From Clostridium sp. CAG:571 (GTDB taxonomy: Bacteria > Bacillota > Clostridia > TANB77 > CAG-508): 64,000 nucleotides of DNA. Numbering within the stretch: position 1 is the first letter of the stretch; each line of letters starts with the position of its first letter. Positions 1 to 9,245 of this stretch are shown piece by piece. The notes beneath the pieces were generated by a model that was not told the origin of the DNA, made no database searches, and saw only the letters and a list, made by a program, of their open reading frames with translations. The translations under genes were made by a program, and so were the position numbers. Location: contig HF999522.1 of NCBI GenBank assembly GCA_000434015.1, positions 62,001 through 126,000 of the forward strand, written 5' to 3'.

Positions 1-2
1 CA

Positions 3-275
3 AAAAAATTATTTGATATGTTAGAAAGCGATATTTTATATAGAGAAATTTCTTATGAAAAAGAGAAAACAATAAATAAAGCATTGGGAAGACAAACTTT
101 ATATCCAAATGAGCGAAAAAATATATATGATAAATACGATAATCTATATAATAATGAAATAAAAATAGAAAAGAACTTAAAACTAAAACTGAAAAATATT
201 TTAAAATTAATTTTCCCATTTAAATGTAGAATATTTATAAAAAAATTTTTAAAAAGAAAGGAAAAAAATGAATAA
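3..275 (+). CDS. 3' end of an unrecognised polysaccharide-locus gene
   Basis: The frame is open from the window edge to the TAA at 275, so this is a C-terminal fragment of about 90 residues. It is lysine-rich and ends in a basic, hydrophobic tail (KLIFPFKCRIFIKKFLKRK), as seen at the membrane-binding ends of some glycosyltransferases. No catalytic motif is visible. It overlaps the start of the flippase gene by 8 bases, so the two are probably translationally coupled in one operon. A sugar-transferring or sugar-modifying enzyme is an inference from position only. Confidence 0.55.
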   Translation, partial: KKLFDMLESDILYREISYEKEKTINKALGRQTLYPNERKNIYDKYDNLYNNEIKIEKNLKLKLKNILKLIFPFKCRIFIKKFLKRKEKNE

Positions 276-1668
276 AAAGAATGAATATATAAAAAATACT
301 ATTATATTATTTATAGGCAAATTTTCTTCACAATTAGTTTCTTTTATTCTTTTGCCATTATATACTTATAAATTGCTTACAGATAATTATGGATATGTAG
401 ATTTAATACAAACATACATTAGCATAATTGCCCCGGTGTTATTATTACAACTTGATAGTGCTGTTTTTAGATTTTTAGTAGATTGCAGAGAAAAGGAAAA
501 AGAAAAAGAGAAAGAGAAAATTATCACTACATCTTTTGTATTTGTAATTAGTATTCTAGTTATAAGTACTGCAATAATGCTTATTATAAGAAAAGTTATA
601 AATATTAAATATTATTTATTAATTATTTTAAATACAATTGCTATGATTATTAATATGTATTTCTTATCTATAGCAAGGGGAAATGGTGATAATAAAGCAT
701 ATTCAATATCAAGTATAATATCAGCATTTAGTAATTTAATAATGAACTTTATATTAATTCTTATATTTAATTTTGATGCTAAATGTATTCTGATAGCTAG
801 TATTGTTTCCAATATTTTAGGAAGTGTATATCTATTTAAAAAAGAAAAAGTATTTAAATATCTAAAAATTAAAGAAAATAATACTAAATGTTTGAAAGAA
901 CTTTTAATATATTCAGTACCTATGATTCCAAACGTGTTATCATGGTGGATTGTAAATGTATCTGATAGGACAATTATTGTATATTTTATTTCTGCAGCAG
1001 CAAATGGCGTATATGCTATATCATGTAAGTTCTCTAATGTTTTAAATAGTATTTTTTCGATATTCAATTTATCATGGCAAGAAACAATATCATTACATAT
1101 AAAAGATGACGATGCTAGTAATTTTATTTCATCAATGATGTCAAAAATATTTTGTTTATTTATTATGGCATTATGTTGTATTATTGGCTTAATGCCATTG
1201 GTTTTTAACATTGTGATTGGTGAAAATTATAATGAAGCATATAATTATATTCCCATATTATTAATAGGAAATATTTTTAGTGTACTTGTAGGTTTATTAG
1301 GTGGAGTATATGTTGCAAATAAGATGACTAAAAAAGTTGCTTCAACTACAATTATTTCTGCAATTATTAATATTGTTATTAATATATGTTTTATAAAAAA
1401 GATAGGATTATATGCAGCATGTATTTCAACTGTAATTGCATATTTTGTAATGATGATATATAGATATTTTGATGTTCAAAAATACATAAAAGTAAAACTA
1501 TATTGGAAAATGATAGTTAAGTATGTAATTATATTAATAATTTGTGTAACTTTATATTATATGAGAATAAAAATACTCTCATTAATTATTACACTTATTT
1601 CAATATTGCTTTATTTGAAAGATAACAAAACTTTTTTATTAGAAACAATAAAAAAGATAAAAAAATAA
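268..1668 (+). CDS. Polysaccharide flippase (Wzx/MATE-like membrane protein)
   Basis: A 466-residue protein made almost entirely of hydrophobic segments, about 12 to 14 predicted helices, with short charged loops. This length and pattern fit the Wzx/oligosaccharide flippase family, which moves lipid-linked repeat units across the cytoplasmic membrane. The N-terminus (FIGKFSSQLVSFILLPLYTY) is typical of the family. The loop near residues 70-90 is an unusual run of alternating K and E codons. The gene overlaps the upstream gene by 8 bases and is followed by a terminator, so it ends the surface-polysaccharide operon. A second, decayed flippase lies at 2241-3143. Confidence 0.85.
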   Translation: MNKKNEYIKNTIILFIGKFSSQLVSFILLPLYTYKLLTDNYGYVDLIQTYISIIAPVLLLQLDSAVFRFLVDCREKEKEKEKEKIITTSFVFVISILVISTAIMLIIRKVINIKYYLLIILNTIAMIINMYFLSIARGNGDNKAYSISSIISAFSNLIMNFILILIFNFDAKCILIASIVSNILGSVYLFKKEKVFKYLKIKENNTKCLKELLIYSVPMIPNVLSWWIVNVSDRTIIVYFISAAANGVYAISCKFSNVLNSIFSIFNLSWQETISLHIKDDDASNFISSMMSKIFCLFIMALCCIIGLMPLVFNIVIGENYNEAYNYIPILLIGNIFSVLVGLLGGVYVANKMTKKVASTTIISAIINIVINICFIKKIGLYAACISTVIAYFVMMIYRYFDVQKYIKVKLYWKMIVKYVIILIICVTLYYMRIKILSLIITLISILLYLKDNKTFLLETIKKIKK

Positions 1669-1685
1669 ATATATATTTTTGTGTT

Positions 1686-1726
1686 AAAGAATATCGCCAT
1701 TTTTCGACAATATTCTTTTATTTTTG
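1686..1726 (+). terminator. Intrinsic terminator after the flippase gene
   Basis: AAAGAATAT at 1686-1694 pairs with ATATTCTTT at 1710-1718, followed by a T-rich stretch. It closes the polysaccharide operon. Confidence 0.7.
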
Positions 1727-2126
1727 CTGATTTTTAAAGAAAAAAATCAATAAATTTGCCCCAAAGTAGTGAAATTATAAGAAAAAGAATATATAATACA
1801 TCACAAGCCTTTAGTAAGCTATTGTGATATATGAAAGAATAAAGGGTATAAAAGAATAAGATGGTTAAGTAATGGACTAATTAGGAGGCACAAAAGAAGA
1901 TAACTTTTTTGTGATGGATCTTAATGGCATTAGCTCTATATAAGGGAGGTATTCGACTTATGAGAGCCATTACACACTATACTTTATTTACTACATTATT
2001 TATTATAATAAAAGAATACATAATTACTGGGATGAATACTCATCTCTAATTAAAGGCGAATTATAGGTATAGAAGTCCACCGACTTTGGTCAATTAAAAA
2101 AATTTAAGTTGATCGGAGGTACAAAG
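1727..2126 (+). other. 400-base leader-like region with hairpins and a possible 29-residue peptide
   Basis: No large gene is present. The stretch has several short inverted repeats: ATCACAA/TTGTGAT near 1800-1830, and CACAAAAG/CTTTTTTGTG near 1890-1915. It also has two strong GGAGG-type ribosome-binding sites. One precedes a 29-codon frame at 1960-2049 (MRAITHYTLF start, TAA stop); the other serves the fragment at 2127. The arrangement looks like the structured leader of a lost gene. I cannot assign it to a known RNA family. Confidence 0.35.
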
Positions 2127-2240
2127 GTGGAAAGACCAAAAAGAAGAAAGCATAAGGACAGCCATTATGTTTTATTAGAATTGGAAGAAAATAATACATA
2201 TAAAATATCATTTAAAGATGGTATAGGAACTACAATGTAA
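2127..2240 (+). pseudogene. 37-codon N-terminal fragment, possibly of a sigma-factor-like accessory gene
   Basis: GTG start behind a good GGAGGT site, then a basic peptide beginning MERPKRRKHKDSHYVLLELE and a TAA at 2238-2240. The basic start followed by a beta-rich segment resembles, from memory, the N-termini of small sigma-70-like proteins on clostridial mobile elements; that is a weak assignment. The frame stops where flippase-like sequence begins. This suggests a recombination joint that replaced the front of the flippase gene with the front of another gene. Confidence 0.35.
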
Positions 2241-3143
2241 TATCTGCATTTAGTTTACAAACATATATAAGCATATTGATTTTGTTTATTATGATTATTG
2301 GAACAACATTTCAACTAACGTGGTTATTCCAAGGAAAACAAGATATGAAATTTATTACAATTATTAATGTAACATCAAGAATTATATCTGTTATATTAAT
2401 CTTTTTATTGGTTAAGAAACCAAATGATATATATTTATATTGTGCTCTTTATTATTATCTAGTATAATAAGTATGATTGTTGCTAGAAAAAAATATAATT
2501 TAAAATTTAAATTTGCAAAATTTGATGATATGATAAAAGAATTTAAAGATGGAATTTATCTTTTTGCATCTTCAGCAATGACAAAGATATTTAGTGGATT
2601 TGGTGTAACAATATTGGGAATATATACTACTGCTTCGACTACAGGAATTTTTTCGGCTATTTATAAAATTCCTTATATACTTACTATGCTTTTTTCTCCA
2701 ATATCTCAAGCAATTTACCCATTCGTTAGTAAAGAATTTTCTAAAGGTGGTGAAGTGGGAAAAAAATTGGAATACCAATTTTTTTTATGTTTGGAATATT
2801 TTCAATATTAATAATAGTTTTTAATAAAATTATTATTAATTTATTATTTGGAGCTGAATATTCAAATTATTCAATTATAGTTATACCTTTGGTAATTCAA
2901 TTTTTACTTGCAATTGTTAATAATTTTATAGGAATACAAATGTTAGTTGCAAGTGGTAAACAGAAAAATTATAGTAAAGCATTTGCAATAGGGTGCATGG
3001 CAATAATTGTTAGTAATATGTTATTAGGAAAATTATATGGGATATATGGTGTAAGTATTGCAGCACCAATTGGTGAATTTGTATTGACTATTAGTTTAAT
3101 ATTTCAATTAAAAAGTTTAGAAAGAAGTGAAAAAGATGATTAA
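2241..3143 (+). pseudogene. Decayed polysaccharide flippase, C-terminal two thirds
   Basis: Successive frames encode flippase-like membrane sequence: 2276-2467 (LTWLFQGKQDMKFITIINV), 2440-2811 and 2787-3143. The family motif WLFQGK and many hydrophobic helices are clear, but the N-terminus is missing and the frame changes at least twice. Neither break falls at CGG, so this is ordinary decay, unlike the recoded genes elsewhere in the window. It overlaps the wecB remnant by a few bases, as functional genes in such operons do. Confidence 0.75.
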
Positions 3144-4132
3144 AGTATTGAGCGTTTTTGGAACGCGCCCAGAAGCTATAAAAATGGTACCACTAATTAA
3201 AGAATTAGAAAAAAGAGAAGAAGTAAAGTCAATTGTTGCTCTTACAGCACAACATAGAGAAATGTTAGATTAGGTATTAAAAATAGTTGATATTAAACCT
3301 GATTATGATTTAAATATTATGAAGCAAGGTCAAACGTTGGCTAGTATAACTACGAGAGCTTTACAAGGACTAGAAGATGTTATAAAAAAAATGTAAAACT
3401 GATATTGTTTTAGTTCACGGAGATACTACAACAACATTTGCAGGATCTTTGGCAGCATTTTAATAATCAAGTTGCAATAGGTCATGTAGAAGCTGGACTT
3501 AGAACATATGATAAATACAGCCCTTGGCCAGAAGAAATGAATAGACAAATGGTTGATTGTATGACCGATATGTATTTTGCTCCGACTAATTTAAGTAAAC
3601 AAAATTTATGTTACAGGAAATACTGCAATTGATGCAATGGCTACAACAGTGAATAAAAACTATAAACATGAAGTATATATTCAAAGCTATTAAGAGGTTA
3701 GTTGATGAATTTGAAGATATTAAAGTTGTATATCCAATTCATAAAAATCCGTTAATAAGAAAATTGCCAATGAAATGTTACAAGAAAATAAAAGAGTAAG
3801 ATTAATTGAGCCACTAGAAGTTTTGGATTTTCATAATTTTCAAAATAAAAGTTTTATGATTATGTCTGATTCAGGAGGTATTCAAGAAGAAGCACCTTCA
3901 CTCGGAAAACCTGTACTTGTTTTAAGAGATACAACCGATAGACCCGAAGGTATTGATGCAGGTACATCGAAGCTAGTTGGTACTGATGAAAATGTAATTT
4001 ATAGTGAAGCAAAAAAATTGCTGACTGATAAAAGAAGTATATGATAAAATGAGTAAAGCATCAAATCCATATGGAGATGGACATGCTTCCGAAAAAATTG
4101 TTGAAGCAATTGTTAAATATTTTAATATTTAA
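3137..4132 (+). pseudogene. wecB: Decayed UDP-N-acetylglucosamine 2-epimerase
   Basis: The start encodes VFGTRPEAIKMVPLIKEL, the signature of the non-hydrolysing UDP-GlcNAc 2-epimerase family, which makes UDP-ManNAc for surface polymers. Later pieces keep VHGDTTTTFAGSLAAF, GHVEAGLRT, the PEEMNRQ segment and SDSGGIQEEAPSLGKPVLV. A TAG interrupts the frame at about 3271 (LD*VLK, where CAG would read Gln), and several single-base shifts follow near 3390, 3460, 3615, 3680 and 4035. None lies at an in-frame CGG. The many unrelated lesions mark a true pseudogene. Confidence 0.88.
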
Positions 4133-4252
4133 CACATTCAACAAATTTTATTAAGTGCACTTTTATTTAATGGTTTTGAATGTTGATAATCTACTATGAT
4201 CATTATAAAAAAAGTAAATAATTTTTATTATAGAAAAGAATTTTTAAAACTA

Positions 4253-4284
4253 AAAGTTAGATTGCAAAAAATCTGACTTTTTTG
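4253..4284 (+). terminator. Intrinsic terminator
   Basis: AAAGTTAGATT at 4253-4263 pairs with AATCTGACTTT at 4270-4280 (one G-U pair) and is followed by T residues. It lies after the decayed wecB gene. Confidence 0.65.
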
Positions 4285-4357
4285 CATATATAACAAAATT
4301 CGACAGAAAATGCAAAATCAGTATGATACTATTATTATAAATAAATGGGGATTATAT

Positions 4358-4614
4358 ATGCAAAAGAAAAAGTACTAAAAGTAAAATATTATTATCATTA
4401 TATAAGAGAGGATGAATATTCAGGAATTATATTGACAGAAAAATTAGAAATTCATATAATAGAATTAAAGAAGTTAAAAGTAAATAATAACCAAAAAAGG
4501 AAAGTATAAAAGATTAGAAAATTGGTTAAAATTTATCTGTAATCCAGAAAAAAATGGAGGAAAAAGGTTGTTACTGATCTAACTAAAGAGGAAATAGAAA
4601 AAATAGAAAAATGA
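4358..4614 (+). pseudogene. Remnant of a PD-(D/E)XK (Rpn-type) transposase/nuclease
   Basis: In shifting frames the stretch encodes YSGIILTEKLEIHIIELKKL and then KRLENWLKFICNPE. These match the C-terminal part of the Rpn/PD-(D/E)XK nuclease family transposases, which carry a similar EIHFIELPKL...W..F..NP pattern. The N-terminal nuclease core is missing, and at least one frameshift separates the two pieces. It is a dead mobile-element fragment bordering the decayed polysaccharide genes. Confidence 0.55.
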
Positions 4615-4637
4615 TAGTTATAAAAAGGACGTAGAAG

Positions 4638-5150
4638 ATGAAATCAGATAAACAAATATTACAATTAGTAGAACAAAAAATATATAGTGCAATAAGTCAT
4701 AGATTAAGAAGATTTATAAAACCAAATTTAGCATTAAATCAAGTAGATGAAATTAATTTAGAACTGGTAAAAAAGCTAAAATCTACGTATGGAATAGGTG
4801 GGCTAATTTTAGATGTAGATGAAACGTTAAGAAAAAATATGATGAATATTCCAACATGTAATAAAAGATGGATTGAGTTTATGAAGCAAGAATTTAAGGT
4901 GTTAATACTGTCAAATGGATATGATCAACAAGTAAAAGGCTTTGCAAACGAAAATGGAATTGAATATATAGGATTTGCTAAGAAACCATTAAAAAGGTAT
5001 TTTCTAGATGCATGTAATAAAATGGGCCTAAATCCAGAAAATGTACTAGTTATAGGTGACGATATTATTAATGATATTCATGGAGCAAATAAATGTGGAA
5101 TGATTACAGCAATTGTAGATAATGTAAAAAGTGACGAAATAGAAATATAA
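4638..5150 (+). CDS. yqeG: YqeG-family HAD phosphatase
   Basis: A 170-residue HAD-superfamily (IIIA) protein. Motif I is LILDVDETLR at about residues 56-65 with the two catalytic aspartates, motif II is ILSNG at about 92-96, and motif III/IV is VIGDDIINDIHGANKCGM near 135-152. The N-terminus (IKPNLALNQVDEINLELVKK) is characteristic of YqeG. Family members are cytoplasmic phosphatases of uncertain substrate. Length and motifs are complete. A GGACG ribosome-binding site lies just upstream. Confidence 0.85.
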   Translation: MKSDKQILQLVEQKIYSAISHRLRRFIKPNLALNQVDEINLELVKKLKSTYGIGGLILDVDETLRKNMMNIPTCNKRWIEFMKQEFKVLILSNGYDQQVKGFANENGIEYIGFAKKPLKRYFLDACNKMGLNPENVLVIGDDIINDIHGANKCGMITAIVDNVKSDEIEI

Positions 5151-5157
5151 AAATTTA

Positions 5158-5190
5158 GAAACTTGCTATTTTTATAGTGAGTTTTTTTGA
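5158..5190 (+). terminator. Probable terminator after yqeG
   Basis: An imperfect stem (AAACTTGCTAT with ATAGTGAGTTT) is followed by seven T residues. It lies directly after the yqeG stop codon. Confidence 0.6.
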
Positions 5191-5298
5191 TAAAATAAGT
5201 AAAATATGTTAGAATTTATGCAAACACAATGGAAAAGATATATCTAAAATATAAATATATATTAAGTATAACAAAATAAAAATATAAGGATGATAAAA

Positions 5299-7191
5299 AT
5301 GAATTATAGAATAACAAATGGCTCTGTATCTTATGGAGCAGAAACTATCTTAGAAGAAATAAATTTTGAAGTAAAAGGAAGCGAAAAAGTTGCGATAGTA
5401 GGTAGAAATGGATGTGGCAAATCTACTTTATTAAAGGCAATTGTTAATAATGAATTACTAGAAGAAGGTATAGGAGAAGAAAAGTTTAATATCTACAAAG
5501 AAGGAAATCCTGTAATTGGATATTTAAAGCAAATAGAATTTGAAGATGATAATGTTAAAATGATAGATGAAATTTTAAAAGTTTATAAGCCTATATTAGA
5601 TTTAGAAAAAAAGATAAATAATTTAGTAGAAAAAATGCAAAATAATTCTTCAGAAGAGCTAGTAAAAGAATTTTCTAAAGCAAATGATAGATATGAATTT
5701 TTAGGTGGATATACATATAAAAAAGAATACGAAACAGCAATAAACAAATTAGGTTTTTCTAAGGAAGATAAATATAAAAAAATAGGAGAATTTTCAGGGG
5801 GACAAAGAACAAAAATTGCATTTATAAAATTATTGCTTAGTAAACCAGACATACTTCTACTAGATGAGCCAACCAACCATTTAGATATAAAAGCTATAGA
5901 ATGGCTAGAACAATATTTAAAAAATTATCCAAGTGCAGTTGTAATTGTCTCACATGATAGAATGTTTTTAGATAGGATAGTAAATAAAGTTTATGAAATA
6001 GAATATGGAGCAATTACGAAGTATTCAGGAAATTATACATTTTTTGAAAATAAGAAAAAAGAAAATTATTTGAAACAATTGAAAGATTATGAATATCAAC
6101 AAAAAGAGATAAAAAGGCTAAATGATATAGCAATTAGATTTAAAGCAAAACCAACAAAGGCGAAAATGGCTATGTCTAAACTAAAGCAAATTGAGAGAAT
6201 GGTTAAAATAGAAGCTCCAAATAAATATGATTTAACAACATTTAAAACAAATTTTAAGATAAAAAAAGAAAGTGGCAAACAGGTTTTAAGTGTAAGAAAT
6301 TTGGAAGTTGGATATAATAAAGCAATTCAAAATATATCATTTGATTTATATAAAAAACAGAGGTTAGCTGTTATTGGAGAAAATGGAATAGGTAAATCTA
6401 CGTTATTGAAAACTTTAGTTGGTAAAATAGAAAAGATTAGTGGAAAATACGAATTTGGTTATAATGTAACAATTGGGTATTTTGACCAACAAATGGCTTT
6501 ATTAGATTCTAATAAAACAGTGATAGATGACTTTTATGCAGAGTTTCCAGATTTAACTCAAACAGAAATTAGAAATTCGCTAGCATCATTTATGTTTTAT
6601 GGAGAAGATGTTTTTAAAGAAATACGAATGCTATCTGGAGGGGAAAAAGTTAGGTTACAATTGTGTAAAATATTAAAAAAAGGACCAAATTTATTAATAT
6701 TAGATGAACCAACAAATCATATGGATATTATAGGAAAAGAGAGCTTAGAAAATTTATTACAAAACTATGATGGAACAGTAATTTTTGTATCACACGACAG
6801 ATTTTTTGTTAACAAAATTTCTGACTGTTTGTTAATATTTGAAAAAAATAAAGTTACATATTATGATGGAAAATATGAAGAATATGAGGCAAACAAAAAA
6901 GATGAAGAGCAAGATGTAATTATTGAAAAGAAAAAAGATAAAGCTATAAATAATACATATTTAATGCAAAAAGAGAAAAATAAAATGTTAACCAAAGTAA
7001 AAAAATTGGAAAGAGATATAGAATTAGATGAAAAACAAATAGATACATTAAATGAGAAATTATCAAAAGAAGAAATATATACAAATTATGAAAAAGTTCA
7101 AGAAATTCAAAATGAAATTAATGTATTAAATGAAAATATAAAAAATAATATGGAGTTATGGGAATCTTTGCAAGAAAAATTAGAAGAATAA
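5299..7191 (+). CDS. ABC-F family ATP-binding protein
   Basis: A soluble protein of 630 residues with two ABC domains and no membrane segment, the ABC-F arrangement of ribosome-associated translation factors (YdiF/Uup type). Domain 1 has Walker A GRNGCGKST at about 35-43, signature FSGGQ at 165 and Walker B LLLDEPTNHLD at 184. Domain 2 has GENGIGKST at about 361, LSGGE at 445 and LLILDEPTNHMD at 466. A lysine-rich linker joins the domains, and the last 80 residues form a coiled coil. The second of two nearby ATGs (5299) is preferred for spacing to the AAGGATG site. Whether it gives antibiotic resistance or is a housekeeping factor cannot be told. Confidence 0.9.
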   Translation: MNYRITNGSVSYGAETILEEINFEVKGSEKVAIVGRNGCGKSTLLKAIVNNELLEEGIGEEKFNIYKEGNPVIGYLKQIEFEDDNVKMIDEILKVYKPILDLEKKINNLVEKMQNNSSEELVKEFSKANDRYEFLGGYTYKKEYETAINKLGFSKEDKYKKIGEFSGGQRTKIAFIKLLLSKPDILLLDEPTNHLDIKAIEWLEQYLKNYPSAVVIVSHDRMFLDRIVNKVYEIEYGAITKYSGNYTFFENKKKENYLKQLKDYEYQQKEIKRLNDIAIRFKAKPTKAKMAMSKLKQIERMVKIEAPNKYDLTTFKTNFKIKKESGKQVLSVRNLEVGYNKAIQNISFDLYKKQRLAVIGENGIGKSTLLKTLVGKIEKISGKYEFGYNVTIGYFDQQMALLDSNKTVIDDFYAEFPDLTQTEIRNSLASFMFYGEDVFKEIRMLSGGEKVRLQLCKILKKGPNLLILDEPTNHMDIIGKESLENLLQNYDGTVIFVSHDRFFVNKISDCLLIFEKNKVTYYDGKYEEYEANKKDEEQDVIIEKKKDKAINNTYLMQKEKNKMLTKVKKLERDIELDEKQIDTLNEKLSKEEIYTNYEKVQEIQNEINVLNENIKNNMELWESLQEKLEE

Positions 7192-7355
7192 GAAGAATAT
7201 TAGTGAGTGTTAAAAAGAATAAAACAATTGGAGTTAAGATTAGTTTTTAGGTAAAATCGTATAATGAATTGTAAATAAAAATATAATTAATAAAAAACGT
7301 AGGAAGTGTGAATTTTTGAATTACAAACTTGAATGAAAAAAGTAAAAATAAAGCA

Positions 7356-7384
7356 TTGAACTTTATGTAAATTTATGGTATAAT
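7356..7384 (+). promoter_or_regulatory. Sigma-A-type promoter of the first dockerin gene
   Basis: TTGAAC at 7356-7361 and TATAAT at 7379-7384 are separated by 17 bases. The promoter and leader resemble those of the next dockerin gene: both share a GAA(C/T)TTTATGTAAATTT core and a leader with TTTGC(C/T)AAA. The two genes were therefore duplicated together with their control region. Confidence 0.7.
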
Positions 7385-7444
7385 TTATATTAGGTTTGCC
7401 AAAAGGTGAATCAAAAATTTTTATATTGAAAGGAGGTTTCCTTT

Positions 7445-8998
7445 ATGGTTAAGAAGGAAGCCAAGCGGTTGCTGATGATGGCGATTGCAGTTGTGCTTTT
7501 GTGCACGATAGCAATTTCTTCAAAGGCAACAGCACTCAGAACGTACGCAGAAACCCAAACGACCACATCTTCCATGAAAGGAGATACAGATGGTGACGGA
7601 AAAATCACTGTCAATGATGCCTATAACCTGCTTTTGGCGTATGCCAAGATTGGTGCTGGGTATGACATTTCCGTAGACATGAGTATTTACGATGTTGATG
7701 GAAATGGAAAAATCGACATGGAAGATTCCTGGATAACTCTGATGTATATTGCAAAAGAGGGGGCAGGATACAAAAATCTGGTTTGGCCGCCGGTTAATGG
7801 GAGTATAGACCCGGTTGATCCGGCGACTACTACTACAAAGGCAACTACCACAACCAAGCTGACCACTACTACGGTGAAGAATGCGACATCTCGGTTTAAT
7901 GTTGGTGAGAGTCTCGTCTTCAATGGAACTCATTGGAATATCCGAAACGGAAAAAATCTTAAAGATGATAGTAACATTGTTGGTGCTCTCACCCATGGTA
8001 CAGAGTTTAAGATTTTATCCGTAGAAGAAAACGAATGGTACGTAGTTAATGCAGCAGGAACAGTAGGATATGTCAATCTGGCGGATTATTGGTACTTCAA
8101 CGTAAAAAGTGATGCAACCACAACCACTACACGTGAGACCACTACCACTATGCAGACAACTACGAAAGCAACCACTACCACAACCAAGCTGACGACGACT
8201 ACAGTTAAGAAAACGACAGCGACGGCTAAATCTCGGTTTAATGTTGGTGAGACACTCATTTTCAATGGAACTCATTGGAATATCCGAAACGGAAAAAATC
8301 TTAAAGATGATAGTAACATTGTTGGTGCTTTCACCCATGGTACAGAGTTTAAGATTTTATCCGTAGAAGGAGACGAGTGGTACGTAGTTAATGCAGCAGG
8401 AACAGTAGGATATGTCAATCTGGCGGATTATTGGTACTTCAATGTAAAAAGTGAGGCAACCACAACAGCTACACGTGAGACTACCACTACTGCACAGACT
8501 ACTACAAAAGCAACCACTACCACAGAAGCAACCATTCAGGAACCTGAACAATATGAAGCAGGCGACTTGGTCCAGCTTTGTAACAGTGACAACTGGAGAG
8601 TCAGAGATTCTGTTTGGGGCAACACTATTGGTCAAATCTACGAAGATCAATATGTGGAGATTGTGGCAAATACTTCAACTGACGGGTGGTACATTATCCG
8701 CTGGAATGATGGTATCGGCTATATTGGAATTGGACCTGGAAGACAGTACTTTAAATTAGTTGGTTATAAAAAACCGGCATTGAAAAGAGTAATGTCTGCA
8801 GATTTGATTTCTACAGGAACCAAGCTCCACTACTATGGTTCGAAGCCGATTGACCTCGGAAATGTTTCTATTGAAAATGGAAATGTTTTAGAGGTGCTCC
8901 GCAAGGATAACACCCAAATTACAGTAAGTATCGATACTTGGGTATTTCCTGTTAAGCCCGAAATCTTTGACTCAGGGGATTTTTATCAGGAGAACTAA
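7445..8998 (+). CDS. Secreted dockerin protein with Thr-rich linkers and three SH3-like repeats
   Basis: A 517-residue secreted protein. Residues 1-38 form a signal peptide (KRLLMMAIAVVLLCTIA). A type I dockerin follows at about 43-110, with two Ca2+ loops, DTDGDGKITVNDAYN and DVDGNGKIDMEDSW. Then come Thr-rich linkers of the TTTTTK type and SH3b-like domains at about 150-205, 264-320 and 370-430, plus a C-terminal segment. The first two SH3 units are nearly identical. Dockerins bind cohesins on scaffoldins or cell surfaces. GC content and codon choice (CTG, CGC, CGA, ATC) differ sharply from neighbours, a sign of transfer. It has three in-frame CGG codons (7466, 7892, 8234) that must be arginine, unlike every other in-frame CGG in the window. 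Its paralog is at 9246. Confidence 0.85.
   Translation: MVKKEAKRLLMMAIAVVLLCTIAISSKATALRTYAETQTTTSSMKGDTDGDGKITVNDAYNLLLAYAKIGAGYDISVDMSIYDVDGNGKIDMEDSWITLMYIAKEGAGYKNLVWPPVNGSIDPVDPATTTTKATTTTKLTTTTVKNATSRFNVGESLVFNGTHWNIRNGKNLKDDSNIVGALTHGTEFKILSVEENEWYVVNAAGTVGYVNLADYWYFNVKSDATTTTTRETTTTMQTTTKATTTTTKLTTTTVKKTTATAKSRFNVGETLIFNGTHWNIRNGKNLKDDSNIVGAFTHGTEFKILSVEGDEWYVVNAAGTVGYVNLADYWYFNVKSEATTTATRETTTTAQTTTKATTTTEATIQEPEQYEAGDLVQLCNSDNWRVRDSVWGNTIGQIYEDQYVEIVANTSTDGWYIIRWNDGIGYIGIGPGRQYFKLVGYKKPALKRVMSADLISTGTKLHYYGSKPIDLGNVSIENGNVLEVLRKDNTQITVSIDTWVFPVKPEIFDSGDFYQEN
7889..8118 (+). repeat. Direct repeat unit 1 (SH3-domain coding)
   Basis: About 230 bases that recur with few changes at 8231-8460, an offset of 342 bases. 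Each encodes one SH3-like domain beginning SRFNVGE and ending in NLADYWYFNVKS. The near identity at the DNA level means recent duplication or gene conversion. Confidence 0.85.
8231..8460 (+). repeat. Direct repeat unit 2 (SH3-domain coding)
   Basis: Second copy of the 230-base unit at 7889-8118. Both units contain the same in-frame CGG (TCT CGG TTT). Confidence 0.85.
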
Positions 8999-9055
8999 AA
9001 GCTTTTCGATAGGACTGGAATTTATCATACGCATACGACAAAACTTTCAAGCAAT

Positions 9056-9084
9056 AAGGACTCTGCAATGGGGTCCTTTTTTGC
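9056..9084 (+). terminator. Intrinsic terminator after the first dockerin gene
   Basis: AAGGACTC at 9056-9063 pairs with GGGTCCTT at 9071-9078, followed by six T residues in all. The matching terminator of the paralog is at 10608. Confidence 0.85.
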
Positions 9085-9152
9085 GCAAAATAAATAATAA
9101 GAGTAAAAATCTATGTAGATTAAATATATGATAGAAAATGAAAATAAAAATA

Positions 9153-9181
9153 TTGAATTTTATGTAAATTTGTGATAAAAT
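9153..9181 (+). promoter_or_regulatory. Promoter of the second dockerin gene
   Basis: TTGAAT at 9153-9158 and TAAAAT at 9176-9181 with a 17-base spacer. It is homologous to the promoter at 7356-7384. Confidence 0.65.
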
Positions 9182-9245
9182 ATGCACTAGATTTGCTAAA
9201 TGGTAAATCAAATTTATACTAAAGACGAAAGGAGGGTTCCTTATC

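Noticed and set aside
612..1211. 199-codon minus-strand open frame inside the flippase gene
   Set aside because: It lies wholly opposite a well-supported membrane-protein gene, has no ribosome-binding site and no recognisable domain.
2241..4132. Recoding in the flippase and wecB remnants
   Set aside because: Their shifts and the internal TAG do not lie at CGG and several lesions are close together, so they are decayed genes.
7520..8650. Long minus-strand open frames across the dockerin gene
   Set aside because: They mirror the Thr-rich repeats of the real gene, lack ribosome-binding sites and give serine/valine low-complexity products.
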